35,884 bases of DNA from Pirellulales bacterium (GCA_016928165.1 JAFGLH010000165.1:1-35884); one strand, 5' to 3'; numbered from the stretch's first letter, positions 1 through 9,011 are shown. Made by a program: numbers and translations. The notes: generated by a model not told the origin, from the sequence alone.

Positions 1-363
1 CATCTCTTCCAGCGAAGGATACGTCTTTTCGCAACGGCACGCCTTGGCAAGACCGGCACAACGTTCCGGTATCAGGTCGCTGACGGCCGCCACCTCGACG
101 TTCGGATGGTTTTGGAACCCGAAGGCCGCGCCGAACTGACAGACCCCGAACCCGACGATGCCGACGCGAATTTTCCGGTCGGAGACCGGCCTCCAAACGC
201 CCTTCGACCTCTCGGCGGTTTCCACGCCGGAGCGGCCGAGAATTTTTTCGTCCGGCTTGTCGCCGGCAGCCGCGGATTTAATCCAACCGCCGGCCGCCGC
301 CGCGCCGAGCGAGCCGAGGCCGACGTTTTGGAGAAACATTCGTCGCGAGGAGTGCTTTTTCAT
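1..363 (-). CDS. Gfo/Idh/MocA-family oxidoreductase, N-terminal part (cut by window edge)
   Basis: The first 121 codons of a gene that runs off the left edge of the window. The protein begins MKKHSSRRMFLQNVGLGSLG, a Tat-type signal (twin Arg followed by a hydrophobic Ala/Gly stretch), so export of a folded, cofactor-loaded enzyme is likely. A Rossmann start follows at about residues 64-78 (IRVGIVGFGVCQFGAAF) and then a second strand reading VEVAAVSDL, the usual NAD(P)-binding layout of the Gfo/Idh/MocA family. The third Gly of a textbook GxGxxG is replaced by Gln here, followed by FG. Such secreted oxidoreductases act on sugars or sugar derivatives, and the divergent GH127 glycosidase fits that. 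The substrate cannot be told from this fragment. The family call is fairly safe; the function is not. Confidence 0.85.
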   Translation of the reverse strand, partial: MKKHSSRRMFLQNVGLGSLGAAAAGGWIKSAAAGDKPDEKILGRSGVETAERSKGVWRPVSDRKIRVGIVGFGVCQFGAAFGFQNHPNVEVAAVSDLIPERCAGLAKACRCEKTYPSLEEM

Positions 364-623
364 GGCGGGATCCTTTCGAGGCGGGAATGAATACGTAGCG
401 AAACATTCATTATAACGGTCCGAGTCGGCGATGCAATAATCGGTTTGGCTGCCGCCGGAACGTCGGCCTATTACATCGGACGGAGAAAAATCCATTATGG
501 AAATTGGGCCGCCGGCCGTGCTATAATCGGAGGGCCACATTGTCGGCTTCTTCACACCACTTGCCTCCCCTCTACGGCTGGCGGGGGGAAAGATCCCGAC
601 TAAAATGGAAAATCGTGAAGTTG

Positions 624-2546
624 ATGACCAACACGTTAAACGCCTTGCTGATGGTCGCCGGCATCGCCGCGGCCGCTGAAAATCAATACCTCCCGCTGAA
701 ACCCGTCCCTTTCACGGCGGTTTGGTTTCAAGACGAGTTTTGGCTCCCCCGGCTGGAGACCAACCGGCTAAAGTCGCTGCCCCACCTGATCGAAAAGTGT
801 CGAGAGACCGGCCGGTTCGACAACTTCGCCAAGACGGCCGGGCAAATGGAAGGGAAATACGAGGGATATTTTTTCAACGATTCGGACGTCTACAAAGTCG
901 TCGAGGGGGCGTGTTATGTGCTGGCCGCCAACCCCGATCCGAAACTGGAGGGGGAGATAGACGAAATCATCGCCAAGATCGCCGCCGCCCAGCAATCCGA
1001 CGGGTATCTCAACACTTACTACACGCTGACCGCCCCGGACGAGCGCTGGTCGGACATCCGTTTTCGGCACGAGTTGTATTGCGCCGGGCATTTGATTGAG
1101 GCGGCCGTCGCCCATCATCGGGCCACCGGCAAGCGGACGCTGTTGGACGCGGCCGAGAAGTTCGCCGACTGCATCAACCGCGAGTTCGGACCCGGCAAGC
1201 ATCGCGAGCCGCCCGGCCACGAGGAAATCGAACTGGCCCTGGTAAAATTGTATCAACTGACCAACAAGGAAAAATATCTGAAGCTGGCGAAATTCTTCAT
1301 CGACGTTCGCGGCGACGCCTCGCGGCCCGAGAGATGGGGATCCGAGTATCAGGATCACGCCCCCGTCCGACTTCAGGACGAGATATTCGGCCACGCCGTC
1401 CGCGCGATGTATCTCTGTTCGGGGGCGACCGACGTCGGCGCGCTAACCGGAGACCGGCCCCTGCTCGATGCAATGGATCGGCTCTGGGATAACATGACGC
1501 AACGGAAGATGTACGTCACTGGCGGGATCGGGTCGCGCCGTCAGCGGGAAGAGTTCGGCTTCGATTTCGAGTTGCCCAACGAGGATGCCTACTGCGAGAC
1601 TTGCGCCGCGGTCGGCGTGGTGTTTTGGGCACATCGCATGAACCTGTTGCGCGCCGACGCGAAGTACGCCGACGTCGCGGAGCGCGCCTTGTACAACGGC
1701 GTCCTCTCGGGGGTCTCGCTGGACGGGGTCCGGTTCTTCTACGTCAACCCGCTCGCCTCCAACGGGAAACATCACCGCCAGTCATTTTACAAGTGCGCCT
1801 GTTGCCCGCCTAATCTCGTCCGTCTGCTCGCTTCCCTGCCCGGTTACGCATACGCCGTGGGCAACGGCGAGATCTTCGTGAATCTATACGCCGGAGGACG
1901 CGCCGAAGTAAACCTCGACGGCAATCACGTCCGCATATATCAAAGCACCCGTTATCCCTGGGACGGAAACGTAAAGCTGACGATCGCGCCCGATAAAAGT
2001 GAAATGTTCGGCGTTTGCCTGCGAATCCCCGGTTGGTGCGAAGGGGCGACAATGTCCGTCGACGGCGCGCCGGTCGATCCGCTAAAAACAGAAAAAGGCT
2101 ACGCCCGCATCAAGCGCAAGTGGAATCCGGAAAACCTTATCGAGTTGAATCTGCCTATGCCGGTCGAGCGGATCGAGGCCAATCCCCGAGTGGCGGCCGA
2201 CCGCGGCCGCGCGGCCGTCCGGCGCGGACCGGTCGTTTACTGCTTCGAGGCCGTTGATAACCGCGGGTCGGTGAAAAACCTGGCGCTTCCACGCGACCCG
2301 AAATTCACCGCCGTGTATCGCACCGATCTGCTCGGGGGAGTCGCCGTCGTCGAGGGAACCGCCGAAGACGGACGAAAGATCGCGGCCGTTCCATACTACG
2401 CCTGGGACAATCGCCGGCCGGGCGAGATGGCCGTCTGGGTGCGTCAGGAGGGCAAGCCGGCATCGCCGTCCGTGGACGATCCCGCATGGATGAAGAAGCT
2501 CTATCGCCCCTTGATGCTCGGATTGCCGGACGCGGATACACCCTGA
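624..2546 (+). CDS. Secreted GH127 (DUF1680) beta-L-arabinofuranosidase-like glycoside hydrolase
   Basis: A 640-residue protein starting MTNTLNALLMVAGIAAAAEN, a short signal peptide, so probably exported. The frame is open further upstream, but the signal peptide favours this ATG (a GTG three codons earlier is possible). GH127 enzymes remove beta-L-arabinofuranose with a catalytic Cys held by zinc. The expected ligands are visible: E325-x-C327 in AYCETCAAVG and C391-A-C393-C394 in YKCACCPPN, equivalent to the Glu/Cys and CxCC sites known in HypBA1; C393 would be the nucleophile. Length and order (an alpha/alpha barrel, then a beta-rich C-terminal part) match the family. The 3' end overlaps the convergent kinase gene by 46 bases. 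The true sugar may differ from arabinose, since GH127 members vary. Confidence 0.92.
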   Translation: MTNTLNALLMVAGIAAAAENQYLPLKPVPFTAVWFQDEFWLPRLETNRLKSLPHLIEKCRETGRFDNFAKTAGQMEGKYEGYFFNDSDVYKVVEGACYVLAANPDPKLEGEIDEIIAKIAAAQQSDGYLNTYYTLTAPDERWSDIRFRHELYCAGHLIEAAVAHHRATGKRTLLDAAEKFADCINREFGPGKHREPPGHEEIELALVKLYQLTNKEKYLKLAKFFIDVRGDASRPERWGSEYQDHAPVRLQDEIFGHAVRAMYLCSGATDVGALTGDRPLLDAMDRLWDNMTQRKMYVTGGIGSRRQREEFGFDFELPNEDAYCETCAAVGVVFWAHRMNLLRADAKYADVAERALYNGVLSGVSLDGVRFFYVNPLASNGKHHRQSFYKCACCPPNLVRLLASLPGYAYAVGNGEIFVNLYAGGRAEVNLDGNHVRIYQSTRYPWDGNVKLTIAPDKSEMFGVCLRIPGWCEGATMSVDGAPVDPLKTEKGYARIKRKWNPENLIELNLPMPVERIEANPRVAADRGRAAVRRGPVVYCFEAVDNRGSVKNLALPRDPKFTAVYRTDLLGGVAVVEGTAEDGRKIAAVPYYAWDNRRPGEMAVWVRQEGKPASPSVDDPAWMKKLYRPLMLGLPDADTP

Positions 2547-5056
2547 GTCTCGACCGGCGGCGGGGCAACCAGCAAATCGATCCGCCGTTCGCCGTACTGA
2601 GCGTACACGCGAAAGTACATTCTTCCCTGGTCCTCCAGCGCGGCGCAGAAATTTTTCAATGCGGTCAATCTCGTCGCCCAAGCCGTCGATTTGCGCAAAT
2701 TGTCTTCCAGTATTTTCTGCGCGGCGGCGCTGCGAGAATAGCCCTTCAGCTTGTTTTCGTCATGCTGCTTAGTCGCCAAGGCTATCGCTTCATACTGTAT
2801 TACTTCACGGGTCCGCAGCGGGCGATAGCGACGTTCTCCAGGAACCTGAAACGTCAAGGAGTGTTCGATCTGCGCGCCGTTCAGTCTCGGATCAAGCTGC
2901 ACGCGGAGGGCCATCGGCGGCAGTTTACTGCCCTCGAAAACGGCCTCGATCGCTTTCCTGGCCGAGGCGATGTCGCCGGACGCCATCTTCGCGGCGGGGA
3001 AAAGCGGGCTAAAACCGAGTATTTCCAGCCGCAACACGTTCGCCGCGGGCAGATCGTCTCGCCGGAAAAAGGGTTTTTCGATCGGCTTGTCCGGATTGAA
3101 GCCGATCGGTTCGACGGTCGTCGGCCGGGAAAGCGCGACGAACCCTTCCGTCGCCCCCGCCGAAACAACCAGACCGCACTTGTCCAAATAGCCGGCCGGC
3201 GCGTCGGCCGCGCCCGGCAGCCAAAACATCCGCAGAAGGTCGCCATCGAGCCAAACGCAAGCCACGTTCGCACGTTTGGCCGGCTGGTCGCCGCGGGCCT
3301 CGGATTGCCAACCGACGATCCACGCGAAATCGTCATCGGCGCTGAAATCTCGGTCGACATGGAAACTTTGTCCACTGGGAAACACTTCCGCGCCGCCCAC
3401 CAACTCGATAAACGGCATTTCCTCCGGGGCCGCGCACATCTTGCCCAGCACTACCGCCCGATCCACGGACGCCCGTTCTCCATCCTTGCTCGGCGGTGGC
3501 GGCAGATCTACCGCGTCGGCCAGTTCGATCAGGGTTTCCAGCGGCGGCGCTTCCGTCGGAGGACTCGGCGGCTCTTGTGGACGTTTCGGAGCGGCAGGCC
3601 GCGGCGCCGGTCCGCGCGGCGCCGTGGAGGGAGTATTATGTCTTTCCGCATCCGATGGCAGTTCCACGGTCGACGGAGGATCGCCGGGCGGCGCGGCCCG
3701 CTCGTCGGGCTTCTCGGCGCCGGTCCCATCTAGCGACCGAGACGTCGGTTCGAACGTTGCTCGCCCGGATTGCGCCGCTTGCTCGACCGCCCGTTGATCC
3801 AATCGTCTATGATCGACGTTCATCAGGTACAATGCGCCCAATAACGCAACCGACGACAACACAATCGCGATCGAGCAGCGCAACGGCGTGGCGAAAAGCA
3901 CTTCGAAAATCCACACGAGCCAATTCTTTTTCCGCCGTCCGGCGGACAATCTTTCGCGAATTTCGTCGTCGAGACCCAACCCGAGAAAATCGGAGTCAGC
4001 GGCGTCCTCGATCGGTTTCGCCCTCGGCAAAGGCGCCGCGCGGATCGATGAGGAAGCAGACGACTTCCACAGGATCAGGGCACGGTTTGCCTGAGCGGCC
4101 GAAGAATAACGATCGGACGGCCTCTTGGCCATCATCTTTGCGCAAATGTCGGCCAGTTCGGCGGGCACGTCGCCGCGCAGCCGCGGTGGCGGCTCGGTCT
4201 GGTGTTTAAGGATCCGCTCGGCCAGCGTCCCCTTGGGAAAGGGCGGATGGCCGACCAGCAAAAAGTAAAGAGTGCAACCGAGGGAATAAATGTCCGCCCG
4301 ATGGTCCAATTCGCCGCTTTCGAGGGCCTGCTCGGGCGCGAGGTAATCGACAGACCCCAACACCCGCTCCTGCGAATCGCTGATTTTCGGGCGTTCGCCC
4401 TGGGTCAGTCGAGCGAGGCCGAGGTCGAGAATTTTCACCACCCCCTGCATGTTGACCAGCAGGTTCGAGGGTTTCACGTCGCAATGAATCATGTTCCGCT
4501 GATGGGCATGTTCCAGGCCGTCGGCGGCCTGACGAATGTATTCGACGGCAAGCCGGCAGTCCAACGGCCCCTCCTCGTCGACCATCCGTTGCAGGTCTAG
4601 CCCTTCGACGTATTCCATGACCATGTAGTATCGTCCGCCGTCGTAGTCCACGCTGTAGGCCTGGACGATGTTGGGGTGGTCGAGGGCGGCGATGGCACGG
4701 GCCTCGGCCAGAAACAACTCCAAGGAGGCAGGGTCTTTGCCCACTTGCCGCGAGATGATCTTCAAGGCCACCAGCCGGTTCATGGTGACGTGCCGGCCGA
4801 GAAACACGTTGCCCATCCCTCCGCGGCCCAACAATTCAATCAGTCGGTATTTACCCAGGTAGAACGAGCTGCGGCCGGCCAGCAACTGGCCCGCCTGCCA
4901 GCGGGTAATCAACTCGCGGCGGGCAAGACGCTTGGCAATGGTTTTCGGATCGTCGCCTTCCTCGGCGGCCTCGCGGGCCTGGGCCATCTGCGCGGGAGTG
5001 AGCAGTTTGCTTCTCTGCAAAACCGCGAAAAATTCTTCCGGCGTCGTTACCGACAT
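2501..5056 (-). CDS. Membrane-anchored Ser/Thr protein kinase (851 aa)
   Basis: A planctomycete-style Hanks-type kinase. Residues 1-65 form a helical leader (LTPAQMAQAREAAEEG...). The kinase domain then runs to about 330: glycine loop LLGRGGMGNVFLG (75-87), Lys99 in VALKI, catalytic loop HCDVKPSN (191-198), metal site DLG (211-213) and LAPEQ (239-243). The usual HRD is HCD, so the Arg that contacts the activation loop is missing; Asp193, Lys195 and Asn198 remain, so activity is possible. A hydrophobic stretch at about 376-412 should be one membrane span. A Pro-rich linker and an unrecognised C-terminal region of about 330 residues follow and should lie outside the cytoplasm. It is the last gene of a minus-strand run, 161 bases after the MFS gene. 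Confidence 0.9.
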   Translation of the reverse strand: MSVTTPEEFFAVLQRSKLLTPAQMAQAREAAEEGDDPKTIAKRLARRELITRWQAGQLLAGRSSFYLGKYRLIELLGRGGMGNVFLGRHVTMNRLVALKIISRQVGKDPASLELFLAEARAIAALDHPNIVQAYSVDYDGGRYYMVMEYVEGLDLQRMVDEEGPLDCRLAVEYIRQAADGLEHAHQRNMIHCDVKPSNLLVNMQGVVKILDLGLARLTQGERPKISDSQERVLGSVDYLAPEQALESGELDHRADIYSLGCTLYFLLVGHPPFPKGTLAERILKHQTEPPPRLRGDVPAELADICAKMMAKRPSDRYSSAAQANRALILWKSSASSSIRAAPLPRAKPIEDAADSDFLGLGLDDEIRERLSAGRRKKNWLVWIFEVLFATPLRCSIAIVLSSVALLGALYLMNVDHRRLDQRAVEQAAQSGRATFEPTSRSLDGTGAEKPDERAAPPGDPPSTVELPSDAERHNTPSTAPRGPAPRPAAPKRPQEPPSPPTEAPPLETLIELADAVDLPPPPSKDGERASVDRAVVLGKMCAAPEEMPFIELVGGAEVFPSGQSFHVDRDFSADDDFAWIVGWQSEARGDQPAKRANVACVWLDGDLLRMFWLPGAADAPAGYLDKCGLVVSAGATEGFVALSRPTTVEPIGFNPDKPIEKPFFRRDDLPAANVLRLEILGFSPLFPAAKMASGDIASARKAIEAVFEGSKLPPMALRVQLDPRLNGAQIEHSLTFQVPGERRYRPLRTREVIQYEAIALATKQHDENKLKGYSRSAAAQKILEDNLRKSTAWATRLTALKNFCAALEDQGRMYFRVYAQYGERRIDLLVAPPPVETQGVSASGNPSIKGR

Positions 5057-5217
5057 TGTCGTAGTCCGGTTCTATGAATTATCGCACGCCAAGCGGCATC
5101 GCTTACAGTCTACCAATTGGATCGCGACTTCGCAAACACCGTCCTCCGAGGGAACAAAGGCCGAGGGGGCGCGAGGTTCGTCGGTCAGGCGATTCGCACC
5201 CGTCCTCTCAGTTCGCC

Positions 5218-6573
5218 TTACGTTTCCCGGTCCGGTTCCGGGAGCGCAGCGGGTTGGATCGAGTCGAGCGAGCCGATTTTCAGCAACTGCGGCCAGAGGG
5301 AGATCGCCCCGATTACGACGAGGATCGACCCGATCCCGCCGCTGACGACCGAGATCACCGGTCCGAACAGCCCGGCCACGAGTCCCGATTCCAGTCCGCC
5401 GAGGTCGTTCGAGGCGACGATGAAGATACCGTTGATGGCCGAGACCCGTCCGCGCATTTCGTCGGGTGTGAGCATTTGAACAAGCGTATGGCGGACGACA
5501 ACGCTGATGTTGTCCATCGCGCCGATGAAGAACAGCGCGGCCATCGAGAGCCAAAAACTTTCCGAGACGCCGAATACGATCGTCCACACGCCGAAAGCGG
5601 CGATTGCCAAGACCAGCGCCGCGCCGGCCCTTTTTCTGAGCGGTCGATGGGCGAGGCAGAATGCCATGCACATGGCGCCGACGGCGTCGGCCGCGCGGAG
5701 GAAGCCGAAACCCCAGGCGCCGACCTTCAATATGTCGTTGGCGTAGATCGGCAGCAAATAAATGGCCCCGCCCAGCAGAACAGCGAACAAGTCGAGCGTG
5801 ATGGTGGCCAGGATGAGCTTGGTCCGCCAAACGAACTTAGCCCCGGCGGCGACGCTCTCCCAGGACATCGGCTGGTCGCCTCGCGGGGGCGCGCGATGCC
5901 GAATCAGAAAGACGGCCCCCATTGCCGTCAAGCGGCAAACCACCAGCAAAGCGAACGCCGGCGCCGCATTTTTGAAAGCGACTTCCAGAATACCGCCCAG
6001 CGACGGCCCCAAGCAGCCGGCAAGCGATTCCCGAACGTCGGCTATCGCCACCAGCACTCCGCCGACCAGTGGTCCCGTGACGGTGGCGATATAAAAGGCG
6101 GTGCTGTTCCAGGTAACGGCTTGGGGAAAGATTTTCGCCGGTATGAGCTGCGGCAACAGCGACGCCCGGGAGGGGCTTCCCAGCGCCCGGCCGATCGCGC
6201 CGACGATCAGACACCCGTATATCCACAACACCGGCGCTTCGAGAACGATTACCGCCAGCAGGGCGACCGAGCCGAGCACGGTGACTCCAATCGTGGAGAT
6301 CAAGATCACGCGGCGGTCGAAGCGGTCGGCGAGTTGCCCGCCGGGGATGGCCAGCAGCATGACCGGAATCGCCTGCACCAGCGCCATCACGCCGATGGCG
6401 AAGGCGGCCGTTTTTTTGTCGTAGAGATTGACAAAATGGAAGGAAACCGCCGCGAACTCGACGTGTTTCGAGAACATCATCAAAAACCAACTGAAGGCAT
6501 AGCGCCTGAAGTTGGAAATTCGCCAGGGAGCGTAGGGATCGGGTGTGTTTGCGGCGGGGGGGGGCATCGACAT
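5218..6573 (-). CDS. MFS transporter of the EntS-like (MFS_3) type
   Basis: A 451-residue polytopic protein with about 12 hydrophobic segments. The loop 2-3 signature reads GGQLADRFDRRVIL, the MFS motif A, and a second, weaker copy (RPLRKRAG) lies mid-protein, as expected for two six-helix halves. The opening (DPYAPWRISNFRRYAFSWFLMM) and overall pattern resemble the enterobactin-exporter-like MFS_3 group, so a drug or small-molecule exporter is the likely role. The substrate is unknown. Two ATGs two codons apart could serve as start. It sits between the RsbW-like gene and the Ser/Thr kinase on the same strand, with gaps of 126 and 161 bases, so a common transcript is possible but not shown. 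Confidence 0.88.
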   Translation of the reverse strand: MSMPPPAANTPDPYAPWRISNFRRYAFSWFLMMFSKHVEFAAVSFHFVNLYDKKTAAFAIGVMALVQAIPVMLLAIPGGQLADRFDRRVILISTIGVTVLGSVALLAVIVLEAPVLWIYGCLIVGAIGRALGSPSRASLLPQLIPAKIFPQAVTWNSTAFYIATVTGPLVGGVLVAIADVRESLAGCLGPSLGGILEVAFKNAAPAFALLVVCRLTAMGAVFLIRHRAPPRGDQPMSWESVAAGAKFVWRTKLILATITLDLFAVLLGGAIYLLPIYANDILKVGAWGFGFLRAADAVGAMCMAFCLAHRPLRKRAGAALVLAIAAFGVWTIVFGVSESFWLSMAALFFIGAMDNISVVVRHTLVQMLTPDEMRGRVSAINGIFIVASNDLGGLESGLVAGLFGPVISVVSGGIGSILVVIGAISLWPQLLKIGSLDSIQPAALPEPDRET

Positions 6574-6699
6574 TACGTATTGTGGCCGAAAAATCCGCCG
6601 CCTGCAAGCCCCTGATGAAACCGTTCACGGGGGACTTTCCCCCTTGGCGGTCTCGGCAAAACACTGCTGGGCGAGCCGGCAGTGCCAGTCCGTCCAATC

Positions 6700-7128
6700 C
6701 TATGACGATCGCGATTTTTCCAACACCACGTGATTGCCGCGGTCCTGGAACTCAACCCGCGACATGAAGGCCCGCATCAACATTACCCCGCGGCCGCCGG
6801 GGAAATCGAGCCGCTCGGGCGCAGTCGGGTCGGGGAGGGCTTGGGGATCGAACCCCGGCCCCTCGTCGGTGATTTCCACCCGTATCTTTTGGGGAGAAAG
6901 CCGGCAGGAAAATTGCACCCGCTTACCCGCGTCCGAGCCGTTGCCGTGGGAAATGGCGTTGACCAGAGCCTCGTCTACCGCCAGGTGAACCGCGAAGATG
7001 TCGCGCCGGCTCCAATGCAGGTCTTCGAGCCGATCCAGCACTTCGTCCAGCATCCGCCGGCCGAGGTGGGCGTCGCTGGGTATCGCCCGGTCGCATTGCC
7101 AGGTCCATTTCTCTTCGGTCATGGGCAT
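6700..7128 (-). CDS. RsbW-like anti-sigma factor / serine kinase (HATPase_c_2)
   Basis: A small GHKL-type ATPase of about 142 residues. The ATP-binding boxes are clear: N box HLAVDEALVNAISHGNG, G1 box DEGPGFD and G2 box GGRGVMLMRAF. In RsbW/SpoIIAB-type proteins this fold binds a sigma factor and phosphorylates a STAS antagonist. A STAS gene lies just upstream on the same strand, which supports that role. The frame is open further upstream to a TTG at 7179, but that part lies in an inverted-repeat element. The ATG at 7128 (or 7122) is preferred because homologous sequence starts near TEEKWTWQCDRAIPSD. Its sigma target is not in the neighbourhood; in planctomycetes such pairs may instead steer phosphatases or cyclases. 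Confidence 0.85.
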   Translation of the reverse strand: MPMTEEKWTWQCDRAIPSDAHLGRRMLDEVLDRLEDLHWSRRDIFAVHLAVDEALVNAISHGNGSDAGKRVQFSCRLSPQKIRVEITDEGPGFDPQALPDPTAPERLDFPGGRGVMLMRAFMSRVEFQDRGNHVVLEKSRSS

Positions 7129-7167
7129 GAGCCGGCGGGGGGGCTGGAACGGCTGTTTTTGATGTAT

Positions 7168-7266
7168 GCGGTTGTCCAAGAAAAACTTTGGAGTTTTTTT
7201 GCGGCTGCCCTCACCTCCCGCCCCTCTCCCGCAAGCGGGCGAGGGGAATAATACTTGGACAACCGC
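7168..7266. repeat. 99-bp inverted-repeat element with inner hairpin
   Basis: Perfect 13-base inverted arms GCGGTTGTCCAAG (7168-7180) and CTTGGACAACCGC (7254-7266) bracket a GC-rich palindrome at 7221-7246 (CCCCTCTCCCGC / GCGGGCGAGGGG). Related hairpins occur at about 16896-16940 and 19658-19705, and the copies at 7.2 and 19.7 kb also share the flank AATACTT..ACAA.CG. It lies between the STAS and RsbW-like genes and could form an RNA hairpin in their message. The layout is that of a REPIN or MITE-like mobile repeat; no transposase is seen. Confidence 0.8.
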
Positions 7267-7353
7267 TATGAATTGATTAAGGCGACAGCATCAACGATCT
7301 TCACCAAATTTCCGGCCTCCCCTTGGTCGGCCTCGCCTTTGAATTTGCATGTG

Positions 7354-7713
7354 TTATAAAAAGGCCGCCAGGGCGTCGGCCTCGTCTTTGCGGATGTCGA
7401 ACAATCGATTGAGTTTCGTGATGGCGAACACTTCGTATATTTCCGGACGGATATTGGACAACTTCAACGTTCCGCCGTGGGCTTTCATCTTCTTGTCCAG
7501 CGTAATCAATTTTCCCAACGCCGCGCTGGAAAGGAAATCAACCGCCGCAAAGTCCAACAGCAACCGCTGGCGGCCATCCGCTTCCACGAGCCTGAAAAGT
7601 TCCTGGCCAAGCTCCTGAATGTATATGTCTTCGACGATCTTTTGGTTGCGGAAACGGACCACGGTCACGTCGCCGACTTGGGACAAGTCCAGATGCTGGT
7701 ATTCGGCAGTCAT
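7354..7713 (-). CDS. STAS-domain anti-sigma factor antagonist (RsbV/SpoIIAA-like)
   Basis: A 119-residue single STAS domain: strand VGDVTVVRFRNQKI, then LLLDFAAVDFLSSAALGKLI, where SpoIIAA proteins carry the phosphorylated serine (here S62 or S63), then GGTLKLSNIRPEIYEVFAITKL. In partner switching the unphosphorylated form pulls the RsbW-type kinase off its sigma factor. The putative partner kinase gene follows on the same strand about 225 bases on, across an inverted-repeat element. The start ATG has GGAGG nine bases before it. The usual MDSSGLG reads FLSSAALG, a modest change. The environmental signal is not evident. Confidence 0.9.
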   Translation of the reverse strand: MTAEYQHLDLSQVGDVTVVRFRNQKIVEDIYIQELGQELFRLVEADGRQRLLLDFAAVDFLSSAALGKLITLDKKMKAHGGTLKLSNIRPEIYEVFAITKLNRLFDIRKDEADALAAFL

Positions 7714-7902
7714 CCTAAGACGCCTCCGGGGATGTCGCTTCGTGGAAGGGACTTCGATCCGTTCCCGTGTGATACGATCTTTATGTATAATACACCCAAT
7801 GGTGGTGGATGGTCAATGGTCCAATGCGCGCGTTTCGACGCCGGAACGAGCGCCGTCTGCGAGGAAAGGGCGGACGGTATTCGCGGCAACGGCCGCCGGC
7901 GG

Positions 7903-8199
7903 TCAACCACCCGGCTTTTTCATGCCCCAGCTATGCAGCACCAGCACGCTGCCCAACGACAGCAATGACCAACCGAGCCACTCGGGAGGATATACCACCT
8001 TTTTGGCCGGCGGTTCGTCCGCTTGCACCAAAGTTTGGGTGGCGGCATTGACCGCGGCCAAGGGGTGCCCGCTCCGCTCGGCGAGAAACTGTGTGAAATC
8101 GGGCGTCAGCTCGAACGATTCGACCGTCCGAAACTGCCCGCCTAAAAGCAGACACAATAATCCCGCGAAAAAAAACTGGTTGCGAGTTATGTCCATCAT
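7903..8199 (-). CDS. Small membrane protein of unknown function
   Basis: A 98-residue protein with a hydrophobic N-terminal segment (about residues 7-22, FFFAGLLCLLLGGQF) and a second near the C-terminus (LGWSLLSLGSVLVLHSWGM), joined by a polar region of about 50 residues. A strong GGAGGAG lies six bases before the ATG at 8199, which decides this start over a GTG six codons upstream. The good ribosome site and the placement upstream of the STAS gene on the same strand support a real gene. I do not recognise the family. It could be an envelope sensor or accessory for the signalling genes next door, but that is only context. Confidence 0.6.
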   Translation of the reverse strand: MMDITRNQFFFAGLLCLLLGGQFRTVESFELTPDFTQFLAERSGHPLAAVNAATQTLVQADEPPAKKVVYPPEWLGWSLLSLGSVLVLHSWGMKKPGG

Positions 8200-8497
8200 C
8201 GGCAACTCCTCCGCCACTTCTCATTATCGAGCCAAGATAGAGGCGGCCTTCAACTGGCCGGTCCATGTTAGGGATATTCGGCTCCGCTCGTGCCGATTGC
8301 GTCGGTTTTGGCGGATGCAGTGATTGCTCCGTCTCGGCGTCGATCGGCAACGAGTAGTTCGCGCTGGGGCTGACAACCAGTGCCGCTATTGTCGGGTCCG
8401 GCCCGGCCTGTGATTCCGTCCTATATTGAAGGAGGGAACTATCCGAGCGTGAAACGTACAACGGGGCACCACTTTTTTCGAGGACAGCCCGCCTGCC

Positions 8498-8881
8498 ATG
8501 ACGCGACGCGTATTAATTGCCGACGACAGCATGCTCATGCGCCGCATGATCGGCGAAACCCTCGTTAGCGACGGCTGGGAAATCGTCGCCGAGGCCGCCG
8601 ACGGCGAAGGTGCCGTGAGAAAATATCGGCAACTGCGCCCCGACGCCGTCACCCTCGACATCATCATGCCCGGACCGCCCGGCGCCGGCATGAAGGCCCT
8701 GACGGACATTTTGAAAATCGACCCCAACGCGAAAATCGTGGTCGTCAGCGCGTTGAACCAAACAAAAATCATCTCCAAGGCGATTAGGGCCGGGGCGGAA
8801 GACTTCATCGCCAAACCGTTCATGCCGGAGCAATTGCAAGACACCCTGCGGGGTTGTGTGGAGTCGCCGTTATACGTATAA
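8498..8881 (+). CDS. Stand-alone response-regulator receiver protein (CheY-like)
   Basis: A 127-residue receiver domain with nothing attached. Acid pocket D9-D10, phosphoacceptor D54 in VTLDIIMPG, switch residue S84 in VVVSAL and Lys106 in FIAKPF are all present, so it should accept phosphate from a histidine kinase. The loop after D54 reads IIMPGPPGAGMKAL, longer and richer in Pro/Gly than the common MPxMDG. No histidine kinase or output domain lies nearby, so its partner must be elsewhere. Possible roles are CheY-like motor control or a step in a phosphorelay. The 298 bases before it, between divergent genes, should hold its promoter, but no convincing one was seen. Confidence 0.92.
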   Translation: MTRRVLIADDSMLMRRMIGETLVSDGWEIVAEAADGEGAVRKYRQLRPDAVTLDIIMPGPPGAGMKALTDILKIDPNAKIVVVSALNQTKIISKAIRAGAEDFIAKPFMPEQLQDTLRGCVESPLYV

Positions 8882-9011
8882 CTCGGGCCCGAATTTCCTC
8901 GCTAAAAAAACTTACCCCGCAATCGGCGGCCCCATCCGCTCTTGTCCCGCACCCCGGTTTATGATACCGTCCGGCGGTTTTACCCGCGGATGCCGCGCGC
9001 CGAAAACGCCC

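Noticed and set aside
504-623. Upstream extension of the GH127 gene to 504
   Set aside because: The extra 40 residues (Arg-rich, then TLSASSHHLPPLYGWRGE) precede a clear signal peptide and have no ribosome site.
2486-3733. Long plus-strand open frame (415 codons) opposite the membrane kinase
   Set aside because: Arg/Gly-rich product with no recognisable motif; it is a shadow of the high-GC kinase gene, whose motifs are unmistakable.
5074-6615. 513-codon plus-strand open frame over the MFS gene
   Set aside because: Composition (Arg, Asp, Gln, His rich) is typical of the antisense of a hydrophobic membrane protein; the MFS motifs lie on the other strand.
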